From: Bremerella sp. P1
Lineage (GTDB): Bacteria > Planctomycetota > Planctomycetia > Pirellulales > Pirellulaceae
Reading direction: 5' to 3'
DNA: 64,000 nucleotides
Assembly: GCF_028748185.1 (NCBI RefSeq)
Contig: NZ_CP118164.1
Location: 3,286,001 to 3,350,000 of the forward strand
The notes beneath the pieces are model-generated. The model did not search any database, was not told where the DNA came from, and saw nothing but the letters and a program-made list of their open reading frames with translations. Shown piece by piece: positions 43,531 through 52,404 of the stretch. The position numbers were made by a program, and so were the translations under genes. The stretch's first letter is position 1. The number at the start of each line of letters is the position of its first letter.

Positions 43531-45204
43531 ATGAACAAGGGATATAAGAATGTCGCGCTCCGACAGTTGCGCGATCAACAAATTAAATATGCTCCCCGGG
43601 ATCGAAAGCTAGATCAGGCTAATCGTGCGGAAAAGCTGATCACCGAGATCGATCCTAACAAGCAATATCCGGTCGACTACATCTACTACCGTCTGACCGA
43701 TTTCCGCCCGGAACAACCGAGCGTTGGTTCACTCCTTCCAGGTAAGTCCGCCGCTGAAGATTTGCGTCTGATGGTGGAAGACCTTTCGGATGCCGCTGAC
43801 GTCTCCGTCGATACTGTTCCGGAAGAAGTGCTGACGGTCGAGCAACTGAGCGATCGCTTCAACGTTTCGACCAAGACCATTTCGCGTTGGCGAAAGCAGG
43901 GGCTCGTGAGCCGTAAGTTCCTCTTCGAGGGGCGTAAGCGAGTGGGCTTCCTTCGAAGCAGCGTCGAACGCTTCGTGAAGGACAATCCTGATCGGATCGA
44001 ACGAGGTCGTCATTTCAGTCAGCTCACCGATGCGGAAAAGCTGGAAATCATTGATCGAGCTCGTCGCCTGGCCAACGCTGGCGGTACGCCTTCCGAGGTT
44101 GCCAAACGCGTTGCCGCGAAGATGGGACGTAGCGTCGAAACGATTCGTTACACGCTGAAGCATCACGATGACGAACAGCCGAAAGAAGCCGTTTTTCCCC
44201 GAGGAACCGGCCCTTTGACCGAATCGGCCAAGCAGATCATCTACGGCGAATACCGCCATGGTGTGTCGGTCGATCGACTCGCGGAAAAGCACGGCCGTAC
44301 CCGGGCATCGATCTATCGTGTGATCAACGAAATTCGTTTCCGTCACATCATGGAATTGCCGCTGGATTGCATCTACAACGACGACTTCGAGAAGCCGGAG
44401 TTGGAAGAAGAAATCCTGGGTGATATGCCACCTCATGAAAAGCCCGCCCGTAAGGTTCGGGTTCCATCCGGTCTGCCGACCTACCTGGCTTCGCTGTACG
44501 AAATGCCGCTGCTGACGCGTGAGCAGGAATATCACCTGTTCCGGAAGTTCAACTTCCTGAAGCACAAGGCGTTGAAGATTCGCGAAACCCTGGACGAACA
44601 GCGTCCAAAGTCGAGCGACATGGACGCCATCGAACAGCTGTACGATCAGGCCAGCGACGTGAAGAACTTGATCGTTCAGTCGAACTTGCGACTGGTGGTC
44701 TCGATCGCCAAACGCCACGTTGGTGCTACCGAAGACTTCTTCGAGCTGGTTTCGGACGGCAATATGTCGCTGATTCGTGCTGCCGAGAAGTTCGATTACT
44801 CGCGTGGTAATAAGTTCAGCACGTACTGTAGCTGGGCGATCATGAAGAACTTTGCCCGGACAATTCCGGTCGAATTCCGTCATCGCGACCGTTACCGAAC
44901 GAGCTTGGACGAGTACTTCACCACGCGTGTTGACGAGCGAAGCGATCAGTACGAGCAGGAAATGGCTCAACAGACTCGTGAAAAGCAGATCGACAAGATC
45001 CTGCATCGCTTGGACGAACGTGAGCAGAAGATCATCATCCGCCGATTCGGCTTGGATCACAGCCGCGAGCCACAGACCTTGAAAGAGGTTGGTGAAGAGT
45101 TGGGTGTGACCAAGGAACGAATTCGCCAGATTGAAGCTCGGGCCCTCAACAAGCTGAAAACGGCTGCCCGGGACTACAACTTCGATCTGCCAGAAACCAA
45201 CTAA
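43531..45204 (+). CDS. Sigma-70 family sigma factor with N-terminal helix-turn-helix modules
   Basis: 557 residues. The C-terminal half is sigma-70: a region 1.2-like 'LPTYLASLYEMPLLTREQEY' (about 315-334), region 2 ('NLIVQSNLRLVVSIAKRHVG', 'FSTYCSWAIMKNFARTIP'; 371-451) and region 4 ('LKEVGEELGVTKERIRQIEA'; 483-547). Region 3 seems shortened to a polar linker. The N-terminal half carries a MerR/excisionase-like HTH ('LTVEQLSDRFNVSTKTISRW', 101-120) and two further HTH-like segments (185-210 and 229-269). It is not a standard RpoD. ATG 43531 is preferred over GTG 43519. Confidence 0.9.
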   Translation: MNKGYKNVALRQLRDQQIKYAPRDRKLDQANRAEKLITEIDPNKQYPVDYIYYRLTDFRPEQPSVGSLLPGKSAAEDLRLMVEDLSDAADVSVDTVPEEVLTVEQLSDRFNVSTKTISRWRKQGLVSRKFLFEGRKRVGFLRSSVERFVKDNPDRIERGRHFSQLTDAEKLEIIDRARRLANAGGTPSEVAKRVAAKMGRSVETIRYTLKHHDDEQPKEAVFPRGTGPLTESAKQIIYGEYRHGVSVDRLAEKHGRTRASIYRVINEIRFRHIMELPLDCIYNDDFEKPELEEEILGDMPPHEKPARKVRVPSGLPTYLASLYEMPLLTREQEYHLFRKFNFLKHKALKIRETLDEQRPKSSDMDAIEQLYDQASDVKNLIVQSNLRLVVSIAKRHVGATEDFFELVSDGNMSLIRAAEKFDYSRGNKFSTYCSWAIMKNFARTIPVEFRHRDRYRTSLDEYFTTRVDERSDQYEQEMAQQTREKQIDKILHRLDEREQKIIIRRFGLDHSREPQTLKEVGEELGVTKERIRQIEARALNKLKTAARDYNFDLPETN

Positions 45205-45240
45205 ACCCCTGGGGCTCGCGAGAGTCCTGCCCATCATGCG

Positions 45241-45274
45241 AAAAGCCAGAGACTTCGGTCTCTGGCTTTTTTTA
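45241..45274 (+). terminator. Rho-independent terminator with UUCG loop
   Basis: AAAAGCCAGAGAC, TTCG, GTCTCTGGCTTTT plus TTT: a perfect 13-bp stem ending the sigma factor transcript. Confidence 0.93.
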
Positions 45275-45429
45275 TTGGCTTGAGGTCCGTGTGATGTACC
45301 AATTTATCGTCATTTTTGGGGTGATCTGATAGGCTTCGTTTGTGGGCCTGCTTTTCGACGAGTGCATCGCTTTTGCACTCGAACTTATCGATTTCGAGAG
45401 TGTCTTTTCTGAGAAGTAGGAGTCGAATC

Positions 45430-46125
45430 ATGAACGTATCTGTCCTTGAGCGTCAAACAATTACATGGGACACACCGGTTAGCCAATGGGAGCGTCTGGG
45501 GGACGACGATCCGCTTTCGGATGAGCTTGCCCAGGAGGCCAGCGAGCTATTGGGCTACACGCTACTTGCCAAGAAGAAGCGAGAAGCTCGCCGGCAGACG
45601 ACACTCGAGCAGACCATGGCCGAGTACGACATCCGCCCTTTTACGCCTGAGAGCGTGCGTAAATACAAGCAAGCCTGCGAGATCAAGCCGTCTATGTTCT
45701 GGCCAACGGTCGTCGAGTCGGTCCTGGGGCTGACTTTTACGGTAATTTTGGGGGCGATGGGTGGGCTTTTCTTTTCGGCATTATTGATGAATACCATGGT
45801 CTCCTACTATTGTGCTCTGACCATCGTTGGCGGTGTCGTGGTGGGAATCTTGTTTACATATTTCAGCTCCCCTCTCGTCCGGCGTGAGTGGCGAATGCTT
45901 GAACTGGCGTCGTATCCGGAGCCCGTCCCGGAATACGCGCTGCAAACGGCCTTGGACATCAAGAAGAAGCACCCAGGCGTAAGCTTCTACGTTGATGTGT
46001 TGGAAGAGAAAAGTGTTGTGGTTGACCCATTCCTGGTAATGCGCGTTCAAAGTGGCAATATGATCCAGGATTACTACATCGAAGTGTGGAACGAGTCGGC
46101 GTTTTCGGGGCAGCGGGAAGTCTGA
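45430..46125 (+). CDS. Hypothetical membrane protein
   Basis: 231 residues from ATG 45430, with AGGAG upstream. A charged cytoplasmic N-terminus of about 95 residues precedes two membrane helices ('VVESVLGLTFTVILGAMGGL' and 'ALTIVGGVVVGILFTYF'). A C-terminal domain of about 70 residues follows, with 'YALQTALDIKKKHPGVSFYV' and 'VVVDPFLVMRV'. No known family recognised. It looks monocistronic, lying between two terminators. Confidence 0.75.
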   Translation: MNVSVLERQTITWDTPVSQWERLGDDDPLSDELAQEASELLGYTLLAKKKREARRQTTLEQTMAEYDIRPFTPESVRKYKQACEIKPSMFWPTVVESVLGLTFTVILGAMGGLFFSALLMNTMVSYYCALTIVGGVVVGILFTYFSSPLVRREWRMLELASYPEPVPEYALQTALDIKKKHPGVSFYVDVLEEKSVVVDPFLVMRVQSGNMIQDYYIEVWNESAFSGQREV

Positions 46126-46163
46126 CCCTGGCATGCTCTAAAACGCGGCATCTAGACGATTTC

Positions 46164-46195
46164 CGTGCCCAGCTGAGGCTGGGCACGTTCTGTTT
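46164..46195 (+). terminator. Hairpin terminator
   Basis: CGTGCCCAGC, TGAG, GCTGGGCACG: a perfect 10-bp stem followed by TTCTGTTTG, a modest T-rich tail. It ends the preceding membrane-protein gene. Confidence 0.7.
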
Positions 46196-46376
46196 GCGGA
46201 CGCGCGACTTCACCTCGAAAAATGCCGCATCGAGCCCGTCCCATTAGGCAAACTGGATTGGACTGTAACGGGGGGTTAGTGAGCGCAAATAGTCTCGTGA
46301 ACTCCTCTCAGGATGCGGTGTCTGTAAGGCGGCACGGATTTTGGACGAAATTTGCCGTTCCCGTGCTCATCCTGGC

Positions 46377-46404
46377 TTGCGAGGAAATTCGGACTCGTTA
46401 TAGT
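46377..46404 (+). promoter_or_regulatory. Candidate sigma-70 promoter of the tRNA-tuf operon
   Basis: TTGCGA (46377) and TATAGT (46399) with a 16-base spacer lie about 30 bases before the first tRNA, matching a housekeeping promoter for stable RNA. Judged by eye only. Confidence 0.45.
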
Positions 46405-46434
46405 TATTGGTTTTCCATAAAGCCCAGGTAGTGG

Positions 46435-46507
46435 GCTAGCGTAGCTCAATTGGCAGAGCAGCTGATTTGTAATCAGCAGGTTGTGGGTTCAAGTCCCTCC
46501 GCTAGCT
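46435..46507 (+). tRNA. tRNA-Thr (anticodon TGT)
   Basis: A 73-base cloverleaf: acceptor GCTAGCG pairs with CGCTAGC, D-arm TAGCTCAATTGGCAGAGC, anticodon loop TTTGTAA on stem GCTGA/TCAGC, T-arm with GGTTCAAGTCC. Anticodon TGT reads ACA. CCA is not encoded. First of four tRNAs before tuf. Confidence 0.95.
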
Positions 46508-46607
46508 TAAAAAGCCCACTTTTGTGGCTGAATTTGGACGGATCATTGCCGTTTTCATCGGGTTGCCGAACCCACCAGTTTCGGACGCCTGGAAAAGCGG
46601 ATATGTT

Positions 46608-46689
46608 GGGGGGTTTCCCGAGCGGTCAAAGGGGACAGACTGTAAATCTGTTGGCATTGCCTTCACAGGTTCGAATCCTGTACCCCCCA
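46608..46689 (+). tRNA. tRNA-Tyr (anticodon GTA)
   Basis: An 82-base tRNA with long variable arm: acceptor GGGGGGT pairs with ACCCCCC, anticodon loop CTGTAAA on ACAGA/TCTGT, T-arm CAGGTTCGAATCCTG. The class II shape and GTA anticodon identify tyrosine. Confidence 0.95.
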
Positions 46690-46743
46690 CTGAATAGTTC
46701 CTGGGCTTTATTGGAAGAAAAGACAGCAAGGCCTGGGTAGGTT

Positions 46744-46814
46744 GCGGGTGTAGCTCAATGGTAGAGCAACAGCCTTCCAAGCTGAAGACGAGGGTTCGAT
46801 TCCCTTCACCCGCT
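46744..46814 (+). tRNA. tRNA-Gly (anticodon TCC)
   Basis: A 71-base cloverleaf: GCGGGTG pairs with CACCCGC, anticodon loop CTTCCAA. The anticodon stem ACAGC/GCTGA has an A-A mismatch at the outermost pair; the rest is regular. Confidence 0.94.
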
Positions 46815-46980
46815 TCGCAGCACGCCTCTTTACCGGGCATGTTGTGAGCTTGCCGATGCGGCCCCGCAGGTCGATAAGGCTTCGTTGTCGAGAATCGGGT
46901 TGTCCGTTTGGGCGGCTCGGAAGCGAGTAGCCGGGTAAAGGTGGCGGAAGCAAAGCCCCAAACAAGCTTCCCATTTTTCG

Positions 46981-47052
<72 letters not shown>

Positions 47053-47129
47053 CTTCACGGCACCTTGATTTTCGTATTTAGACAAATCCCAAATTTCACG
47101 GTTTAGCTGGGGTAAGAAAGACAAAGAAA

Positions 47130-48326
47130 ATGGCCAAGGACGTATTTGAACGATCTAAACCTCACGTCAATGTTGGCACCATCGGTCACATCGACCACGG
47201 TAAAACGACCACCACTGGCGCTATCCTGGCAGTTCAGGCTGCTAAGGGTCTGGCCAAGATGAAGGCCTACTCGGAAATCGCCAAGGGCGGTACCGTTCGT
47301 GACGAAACGAAGACGGTTACCATCGCTGTGGCTCACGTCGAGTACGAATCGCCGACTCGTCACTATGCTCACATCGACTGCCCCGGCCACGCCGACTTTG
47401 TGAAGAACATGATCACCGGTGCTGCCCAAATGGACGGTGCGATCCTGGTGGTTTCCGCTGCTGACGGTCCAATGCCGCAGACGAAGGAACACGTTCTCCT
47501 CGCTCGCCAGGTTGGTGTACCTTGCATCGTGGTTTACTTGAACAAGTGTGACCTGGTCGACGACGAAGAGTTGTTGGATCTGGTTGAACTGGAAGTTCGT
47601 GAACTGCTGAACAAGAACGACTTCCCAGGCGACGACTGCCCGGTTGTTCGTGGTAACTCGCTGGCTGCCTATAACAAGCCAGACGATCCGGAAGCTTCCG
47701 CTTGCATCACCGAATTGGTTGAAGCACTGGATAGCTACATTCCAGAACCAGAACGCGAAACCGACAAGCCGTTCCTGATGGCAATCGAAGACGTCTTCTC
47801 CATTGAAGGTCGTGGTACGGTTGCTACCGGTCGTATCGAACGCGGTGTTGTGAAGGTTGGTGAAGAAGTCGAAATCCTCGGTCTGACCGAGAAGCCGACC
47901 AAGACCACCGTCACCGGTGTCGAAATGTTCAACAAGATCCTGCAAGAAGGTCACGCTGGCGATAACGTCGGTTGCCTTCTGCGTGGTGTCAAGCGTGAAG
48001 ACATCTCGCGTGGTCAGGTTCTCGCTAAACCAGGTTCGGTTAACCCGCACACCAAGTTCGAGGCAGAAATCTACTGCTTGAGCAAGGAAGAAGGTGGTCG
48101 TCACACGCCATTCTTCAGCGGTTACCGCCCACAGTTCTACTTCCGTACGACCGACGTCACCGGTACTGCAAACCTGCAAGGTGCCGAAATGTGCATGCCA
48201 GGCGACAACGTGAAGATCGAAGTCGAACTGCACAAGCCGATCGCTATGTTTGAAGGTGTTCGCTTCGCTATCCGCGAAGGTGGTAAGACCGTCGGTTCCG
48301 GCGTTGTTACCAAGATCACCGAGTAA
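47130..48326 (+). CDS. tuf: Translation elongation factor Tu
   Basis: 398 residues. EF-Tu carries aminoacyl-tRNA to the ribosome as a GTP complex. G1 '[12 protein letters not shown]', G3 'DCPGHADF' and G4 'NKCD' are normal, and domains 2 and 3 are typical ('[20 protein letters not shown]', '[15 protein letters not shown]'). Switch I differs strongly: E. coli has E-E-K-A-R-G-I-T-I, whereas this protein has '[17 protein letters not shown]' (about 51-67), keeping only the Mg-binding Thr64. It follows four tRNA genes as in the E. coli tufB operon. Confidence 0.98.
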   Translation: MAKDVFERSKPHVNVGTIGHIDHGKTTTTGAILAVQAAKGLAKMKAYSEIAKGGTVRDETKTVTIAVAHVEYESPTRHYAHIDCPGHADFVKNMITGAAQMDGAILVVSAADGPMPQTKEHVLLARQVGVPCIVVYLNKCDLVDDEELLDLVELEVRELLNKNDFPGDDCPVVRGNSLAAYNKPDDPEASACITELVEALDSYIPEPERETDKPFLMAIEDVFSIEGRGTVATGRIERGVVKVGEEVEILGLTEKPTKTTVTGVEMFNKILQEGHAGDNVGCLLRGVKREDISRGQVLAKPGSVNPHTKFEAEIYCLSKEEGGRHTPFFSGYRPQFYFRTTDVTGTANLQGAEMCMPGDNVKIEVELHKPIAMFEGVRFAIREGGKTVGSGVVTKITE

Positions 48327-48384
48327 GACTTGTTTAGAATTCAGCTCGCCGAACCAGGCATTGGCTTTGGTTCGGCGATGCTAC

Positions 48385-48457
48385 AGGGGCGTAGCTCAAT
48401 TGGCAGAGCGCTGGATTCCAAATCCAGATGTTGAGAGTTCGAGTCCCTCCGCCCCTG
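48385..48457 (+). tRNA. tRNA-Trp (anticodon CCA)
   Basis: A 73-base cloverleaf: AGGGGCG pairs with CGCCCCT, anticodon loop TTCCAAA on CTGGA/TCCAG, T-arm with AGTTCGAGTCC, discriminator G. It lies between tuf and secE, a common bacterial position. Confidence 0.96.
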
Positions 48458-48567
48458 CTAATTCGTTGGTGTTACCGAACTTGTTGAGCGCGTCGCACCG
48501 GTAGAGACATCCTGGAAACACCCCAGCGTCGCCGCCGCGGCAAGAACGCCAAAGACTGAGAGTGACC

Positions 48568-49035
48568 ATGGCCAAGGAGAAGACCGTCGGTTCCGCTTCC
48601 CTTCTCAATGAGATGGTGCAGTGGAAAGGTTATAAGCCGACACAGGGTAGGGTTGCCCGCCAGGCAACGCTGATTTCGATTTGGGTGTTGATTGCGATCG
48701 CTGCTTACCAGCTGTATCAACAGTTGGAAGCTTACGCATCCATGGCCCAGTACAAGTTGCATTACGTGCTTCCGGTTGCCCTGGTTGTTGTTGGTTTTTG
48801 GGTCGCTTACCGACTGATTAACTGGCCTACGTTCGCGGACTTTTTGATCGCGGTCGAGGCAGAAATGAATAAGGTGACTTGGCCTTCCAAGGCCGAGTTG
48901 TGGCGAAGTGTCATCGTGGTGATCGCGTTGATCTTCATCCTGGCCTTGTTGTTGTTTGCGTTTGACTTGTTGTGGATCACCTTGTTCAAGACGATTGGAC
49001 TGATCCCGCCTGATCCGCAGACGCCCGCCACTTAG
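48568..49035 (+). CDS. secE: Preprotein translocase subunit SecE
   Basis: 155 residues. SecE stabilises SecY in the Sec channel. The essential C-terminal part is conserved: 'EAEMNKVTWPSKAELWRSVI' followed by the last membrane helix. Two additional helices precede it (about 36-53 and 68-87), giving the three-helix E. coli-like form rather than the minimal one-helix form. ATG 48568 is chosen over GTG 48562. It is followed by nusG in the usual order. Confidence 0.93.
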   Translation: MAKEKTVGSASLLNEMVQWKGYKPTQGRVARQATLISIWVLIAIAAYQLYQQLEAYASMAQYKLHYVLPVALVVVGFWVAYRLINWPTFADFLIAVEAEMNKVTWPSKAELWRSVIVVIALIFILALLLFAFDLLWITLFKTIGLIPPDPQTPAT

Positions 49036-49114
49036 GCGGCAGCAAGCGGCCCTGGATTCCAGATTGCACTTTGCTTAGATGGTCCGGTTTCGATAGCCGG
49101 TTAAGGTTAGTTTC

Positions 49115-49963
49115 GTGGCAAGTTCTCCTGACAATTCGTTCGATCCTCAGAAAGATCCCGAGACGGATATTCCTGCGGATGCAGCAGCTCCCTCGGAAGA
49201 AGCAGCGACACCTGAAGCTGCCTCGGAAGAGCCTGCGTCGACCGAGTCGGAAGACGTTGGTGCTGCCGAAGGCGCTGATGCTGGTCAGGAAGTCGTGGAA
49301 GAAGCGGCGGCCGAAGAACCAGCCGAGCCAGCGCCAGCGCCTGCTCCTGCAGCTGCCGGCAAGAAGCGTGGCCCCATCGAAGAGATCATTGAAGATGAAG
49401 AAGACGCTGCCACGGATGCAGCGAATAAGGAGTGGTACATCCTCAAGGTTCAGAGTAATCGCGAAAAGTCGATTTCCAACAACCTGGTTCGCCGGGTCAA
49501 AATGGCCGGTCTTGAGGATTACTTCGGCGAGATTCTTGTTCCCACCGAGGACCTGGTGGAATACAAGAACGGCAAGAAAAAAGTCACCAAGCAGAAGCTC
49601 TACCCAGGCTACATCGTCGTGCACATGGCAATCAACGACGAAACATGGTTCCTGGTTCGTGAGACCGGCGGCATTGGTGACTTCACGGGCGCCGCTGGCA
49701 AGCCAGTGCCCATGTTGCCGCACGAAGTGGATCGCATCGTCAAGAAGACGCGCAAGCCTGAAGAGGGTGAGCAAGAAGAAGTCAAGACGAACATTCGCTT
49801 CAAGATTGGCGACCATGTTCGCATCACCGAAGGCACCTTCGAGAACTTCGAGGGGGATGTCGAGGTGATCGACAACACCAATGGCCGCGTGACGGTCATG
49901 ATTAATATTTTCGGCCGCACAACACCGGTGGAGATGGAACACTGGCAAATGGAGCCAGTTTAG
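49115..49963 (+). CDS. nusG: Transcription termination/antitermination protein NusG with acidic extension
   Basis: 282 residues starting at GTG 49115 (AAGG upstream). Residues 1-105 are a low-complexity Ala/Glu/Pro/Asp region ending 'EDAATDAANK', absent from typical NusG of about 180 residues. The NGN domain starts at 'EWYILKVQSNREKSI', includes 'KLYPGYIVVHMAI', and a charged linker leads to the KOW domain ('IRFKIGDHVRITEGTFENFE', about 226-282). NusG couples RNA polymerase to Rho or the ribosome. Confidence 0.95.
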   Translation: MASSPDNSFDPQKDPETDIPADAAAPSEEAATPEAASEEPASTESEDVGAAEGADAGQEVVEEAAAEEPAEPAPAPAPAAAGKKRGPIEEIIEDEEDAATDAANKEWYILKVQSNREKSISNNLVRRVKMAGLEDYFGEILVPTEDLVEYKNGKKKVTKQKLYPGYIVVHMAINDETWFLVRETGGIGDFTGAAGKPVPMLPHEVDRIVKKTRKPEEGEQEEVKTNIRFKIGDHVRITEGTFENFEGDVEVIDNTNGRVTVMINIFGRTTPVEMEHWQMEPV

Positions 49964-50124
49964 TCCATTTCAGGCGTTGGACCGGTGGTCGATTCTTCTT
50001 ATTCCCCCTTTGCCGGCGGACAGAGAGAACGAGCCTCGGGGCCTTAGTTTAATAAGCACACGGTTTACAAGCATACGGTTGCGGAAGCCCCATCACGGCA
50101 CACCGCGGCACGGGAAACAGCAAA

Positions 50125-50550
50125 ATGGCACGGGAACAAGTAGGTCAAGCGAAGTTTCAAGTCCCTGGTGGTCAAGCCACACCGGCTCCTCCGGTTGGTA
50201 CCTCGTTGGGACGTTTCGGTGTGAACCTCGGTCAGTTCGTTCAGCAGTTCAACGACAAGACCCGAGAATTCAACGGCATGCCGATCCCCGTCGTCGTGAC
50301 CGTCTACAACGACCGTACCTTTGAATTCATCTGCAAGAGCCCACCAGCGGCTGCTTTGTTGAAGAAGGCTGCAGGCCTAGCCAAGGGTAGCGGCACTCCG
50401 AACACCAAGAAGGTCGGCAAGGTCAGCAAGGACCAGATCGACGACATTTGCAATCAGAAGATGGCGGACCTCAACGCCCGCGACTTGGAACATGCTCGCC
50501 GAATGATCGAAGGAACGGCTCGGAGCATGGGCCTGGAAGTCACGGAATAG
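50125..50550 (+). CDS. rplK: 50S ribosomal protein L11
   Basis: 141 residues, standard length. It has the Pro-rich N-terminal domain ('KFQVPGGQATPAPPVGTSLG', 'GVNLGQFVQQFN') and the RNA-binding C-terminal domain ('SPPAAALLKKAAG', 'DLEHARRMIEGTARSMGL'). It binds the GTPase-associated centre of 23S rRNA. First gene of the rplKAJL group. Confidence 0.97.
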   Translation: MAREQVGQAKFQVPGGQATPAPPVGTSLGRFGVNLGQFVQQFNDKTREFNGMPIPVVVTVYNDRTFEFICKSPPAAALLKKAAGLAKGSGTPNTKKVGKVSKDQIDDICNQKMADLNARDLEHARRMIEGTARSMGLEVTE

Positions 50551-50599
50551 TCCCTGCCCCTAACGCGAACAACATCTCCCTACATACTGGCGATTGACG

Positions 50600-51277
50600 A
50601 TGGCTAAACAATCCAAACGATATCGAGCCCTGGCAGAAAAGGTGCCAGCGGAAGCGCTGAACCTGAAAGATGCGATCGTTCTGCTGAAGTCGTTCGATAC
50701 GACCAAGTTCGATCAAACTGTTGAAATTGCGATGCGATTGGGTATCGATCCGAAGCAAGCGGACCAGTTGGTTCGTGGTGCTCTGGTTCTGCCTCACGGT
50801 ATCGGCAAGGTTCAACGAGTTATCGTTTTCGCCAAGGGCGACAACGCAACCGCTGCCCAGGAAGCTGGTGCTGATGAAGTGGGTGCGGAAGACCTGGCTA
50901 AGAAGATCAAAGATGGTTGGCTCGACTTCGATGTCTGTATCGCCAGCCCAGACATGATGGGCCTGGTCGGTCCTTTGGGTCGTGTCCTCGGTCCGCGTGG
51001 TTTGATGCCATCGCCGCGTGCCGGTACCGTGACCCCCGACGTTGCCAAGGTGGTTAAGGAATATAAGGCCGGAAAGGTCGAATTCCGTAATGATCCAACT
51101 GGAATTGTTCACGCAGTGGTTGGTCGACTCGGTTTCGAAGCCGACAAGCTGCAGGACAACATCCAGGCCTTTATCGATCATATCAATGGCCTCAAGCCCC
51201 AAGCGGCGAAGGGCACTTATGTTCGTAGCGTCAATTTGAGTGCAACGATGAGCCCTGGCGTTCTAGTTGCCCTCTAA
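50600..51277 (+). CDS. rplA: 50S ribosomal protein L1
   Basis: 225 residues from ATG 50600; a TTG two codons upstream is an alternative. Conserved parts are '[20 protein letters not shown]', '[13 protein letters not shown]', '[19 protein letters not shown]' and the C-terminal '[17 protein letters not shown]'. L1 forms the stalk at the ribosomal E site and in many bacteria represses its own operon by binding the mRNA. Spacing to rplK is 49 bases. Confidence 0.97.
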   Translation: MAKQSKRYRALAEKVPAEALNLKDAIVLLKSFDTTKFDQTVEIAMRLGIDPKQADQLVRGALVLPHGIGKVQRVIVFAKGDNATAAQEAGADEVGAEDLAKKIKDGWLDFDVCIASPDMMGLVGPLGRVLGPRGLMPSPRAGTVTPDVAKVVKEYKAGKVEFRNDPTGIVHAVVGRLGFEADKLQDNIQAFIDHINGLKPQAAKGTYVRSVNLSATMSPGVLVAL

Positions 51278-51335
51278 ATTGTTCCTCGCAAGTTCAAGCG
51301 TTACGCGATAACCCATACGTACAAAGCCCTGAGCC

Positions 51336-51860
51336 ATGAGTAAGTATTTAAAGAAACTGGTGATCACCGACCTGTCCAAGAAATTGGATGGCGTGAACGA
51401 CCTTCTGGTGGTCGACGTTGTGGGGATGAATGCGGAAAAGACCCATCTGGTCCGCAAGCAACTCCGTGAAAAGGGCCTGAGCCTGATGGTTGTCCGCCGA
51501 ACGTTGGCAGCCAAGGCATGTGAAGGTACCTCGCTCGCACCTGCCTTTGATAGCATGGAAGGCAGCACTGCCCTGGTTTGGGGTGGCGAAGATTTCGTCG
51601 ACTTGGCCAAGGAAGTTGTCAAGCTGAACGAAGACGATACGTTTCCGGGATTCACCGCTAAAGGCGGTGTCATGGATGGCGAATCCCTGAACCCCGATTC
51701 GGTCAAGGCAATCAGTAAATGGCCCAACCGAGCTGAACAGCTCTCGCTTCTGGTGGGTCAGATCCTGGGACCTGGCCGTACCCTGGCAGCCCAAATCAAG
51801 GGGCCAGGTGCCAAGTTGGCCTCGCAGGTCAAGCAAGTTGGCGAAAAGCAAGAAGGCTAA
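51336..51860 (+). CDS. rplJ: 50S ribosomal protein L10
   Basis: 174 residues. L10 anchors the L7/L12 stalk dimers through its C-terminal helix ('AQIKGPGAKLASQVKQVGEK'). Conserved 'LRKQL.EKGLSLMVVRRTLA' and 'STALVWGGEDFVDLAKEV' are present in normal order. Two hairpins begin at its stop codon and lie in the spacer before rplL. Confidence 0.95.
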   Translation: MSKYLKKLVITDLSKKLDGVNDLLVVDVVGMNAEKTHLVRKQLREKGLSLMVVRRTLAAKACEGTSLAPAFDSMEGSTALVWGGEDFVDLAKEVVKLNEDDTFPGFTAKGGVMDGESLNPDSVKAISKWPNRAEQLSLLVGQILGPGRTLAAQIKGPGAKLASQVKQVGEKQEG

Positions 51861-51899
51861 TAGCCTTCTCTCGGCAAACGTCCTGGCGGCATTTGCCGA
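51851..51899 (+). other. Tandem hairpins at the rplJ stop codon
   Basis: AGAAGGCTA-A-TAGCCTTCT (51851-51869) spans the rplJ stop, followed directly by TCGGCAAA ... TTTGCCGA (51871-51899) with a 13-base loop. Neither has a T run. They could tune rplJ:rplL ratios, for example by transcript processing. Confidence 0.5.
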
Positions 51900-51990
51900 A
51901 AGAACGTTTCCATAAACCAAAACATCCGTATTCCCTGGCGCAGGCGGGCCCGTTCCCCTGCAAATAAGTGTTGAAAGGATAAGATCCGAA

Positions 51991-52404
51991 ATGTCCGAAG
52001 AAGCAACTGCAACCGTCGAAGTGTCCGAAGAAATCAAGGGTTTGGGCGATCAAATCGCTGGCCTGACCCTGAAGCAAGCCGTTGAGCTGGGCGATTACCT
52101 GAAAGACGCTCACGGCATCGAAGCCGCCGCTGGCGGTGGTGTCATGGTGGCCGCAGGTGGCGGTGGTGGCGGTGAAGAAGCTGCTGCCGAAAAGACCGAA
52201 TTCGACGTCATCATGACCGACTTCGGTGCTCAGAAGATCGGCGTCATCAAGGTCGTCCGTGCGATCACTGGTCTGGGCTTGAAGGAAGCCAAGGACATGG
52301 TCGAAACCAAGGACGCCAAGATCAAAGAAGGCGTTTCCAAGGAAGACGCCGAGAAGGCGAAGGAAGAACTGGAAGCCGCTGGTGCCGTTGTCGAAATCAA
52401 GTAA
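51991..52404 (+). CDS. rplL: 50S ribosomal protein L7/L12
   Basis: 137 residues with an N-terminal dimerisation domain ('[20 protein letters not shown]'), a Gly/Ala-rich hinge ('[15 protein letters not shown]') and the conserved C-terminal domain ('[20 protein letters not shown]', '[12 protein letters not shown]'). It is slightly longer than the usual about 125 residues because of a longer N-terminus. AAAGGA is upstream of the ATG. It recruits translation GTPases. Confidence 0.97.
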   Translation: MSEEATATVEVSEEIKGLGDQIAGLTLKQAVELGDYLKDAHGIEAAAGGGVMVAAGGGGGGEEAAAEKTEFDVIMTDFGAQKIGVIKVVRAITGLGLKEAKDMVETKDAKIKEGVSKEDAEKAKEELEAAGAVVEIK

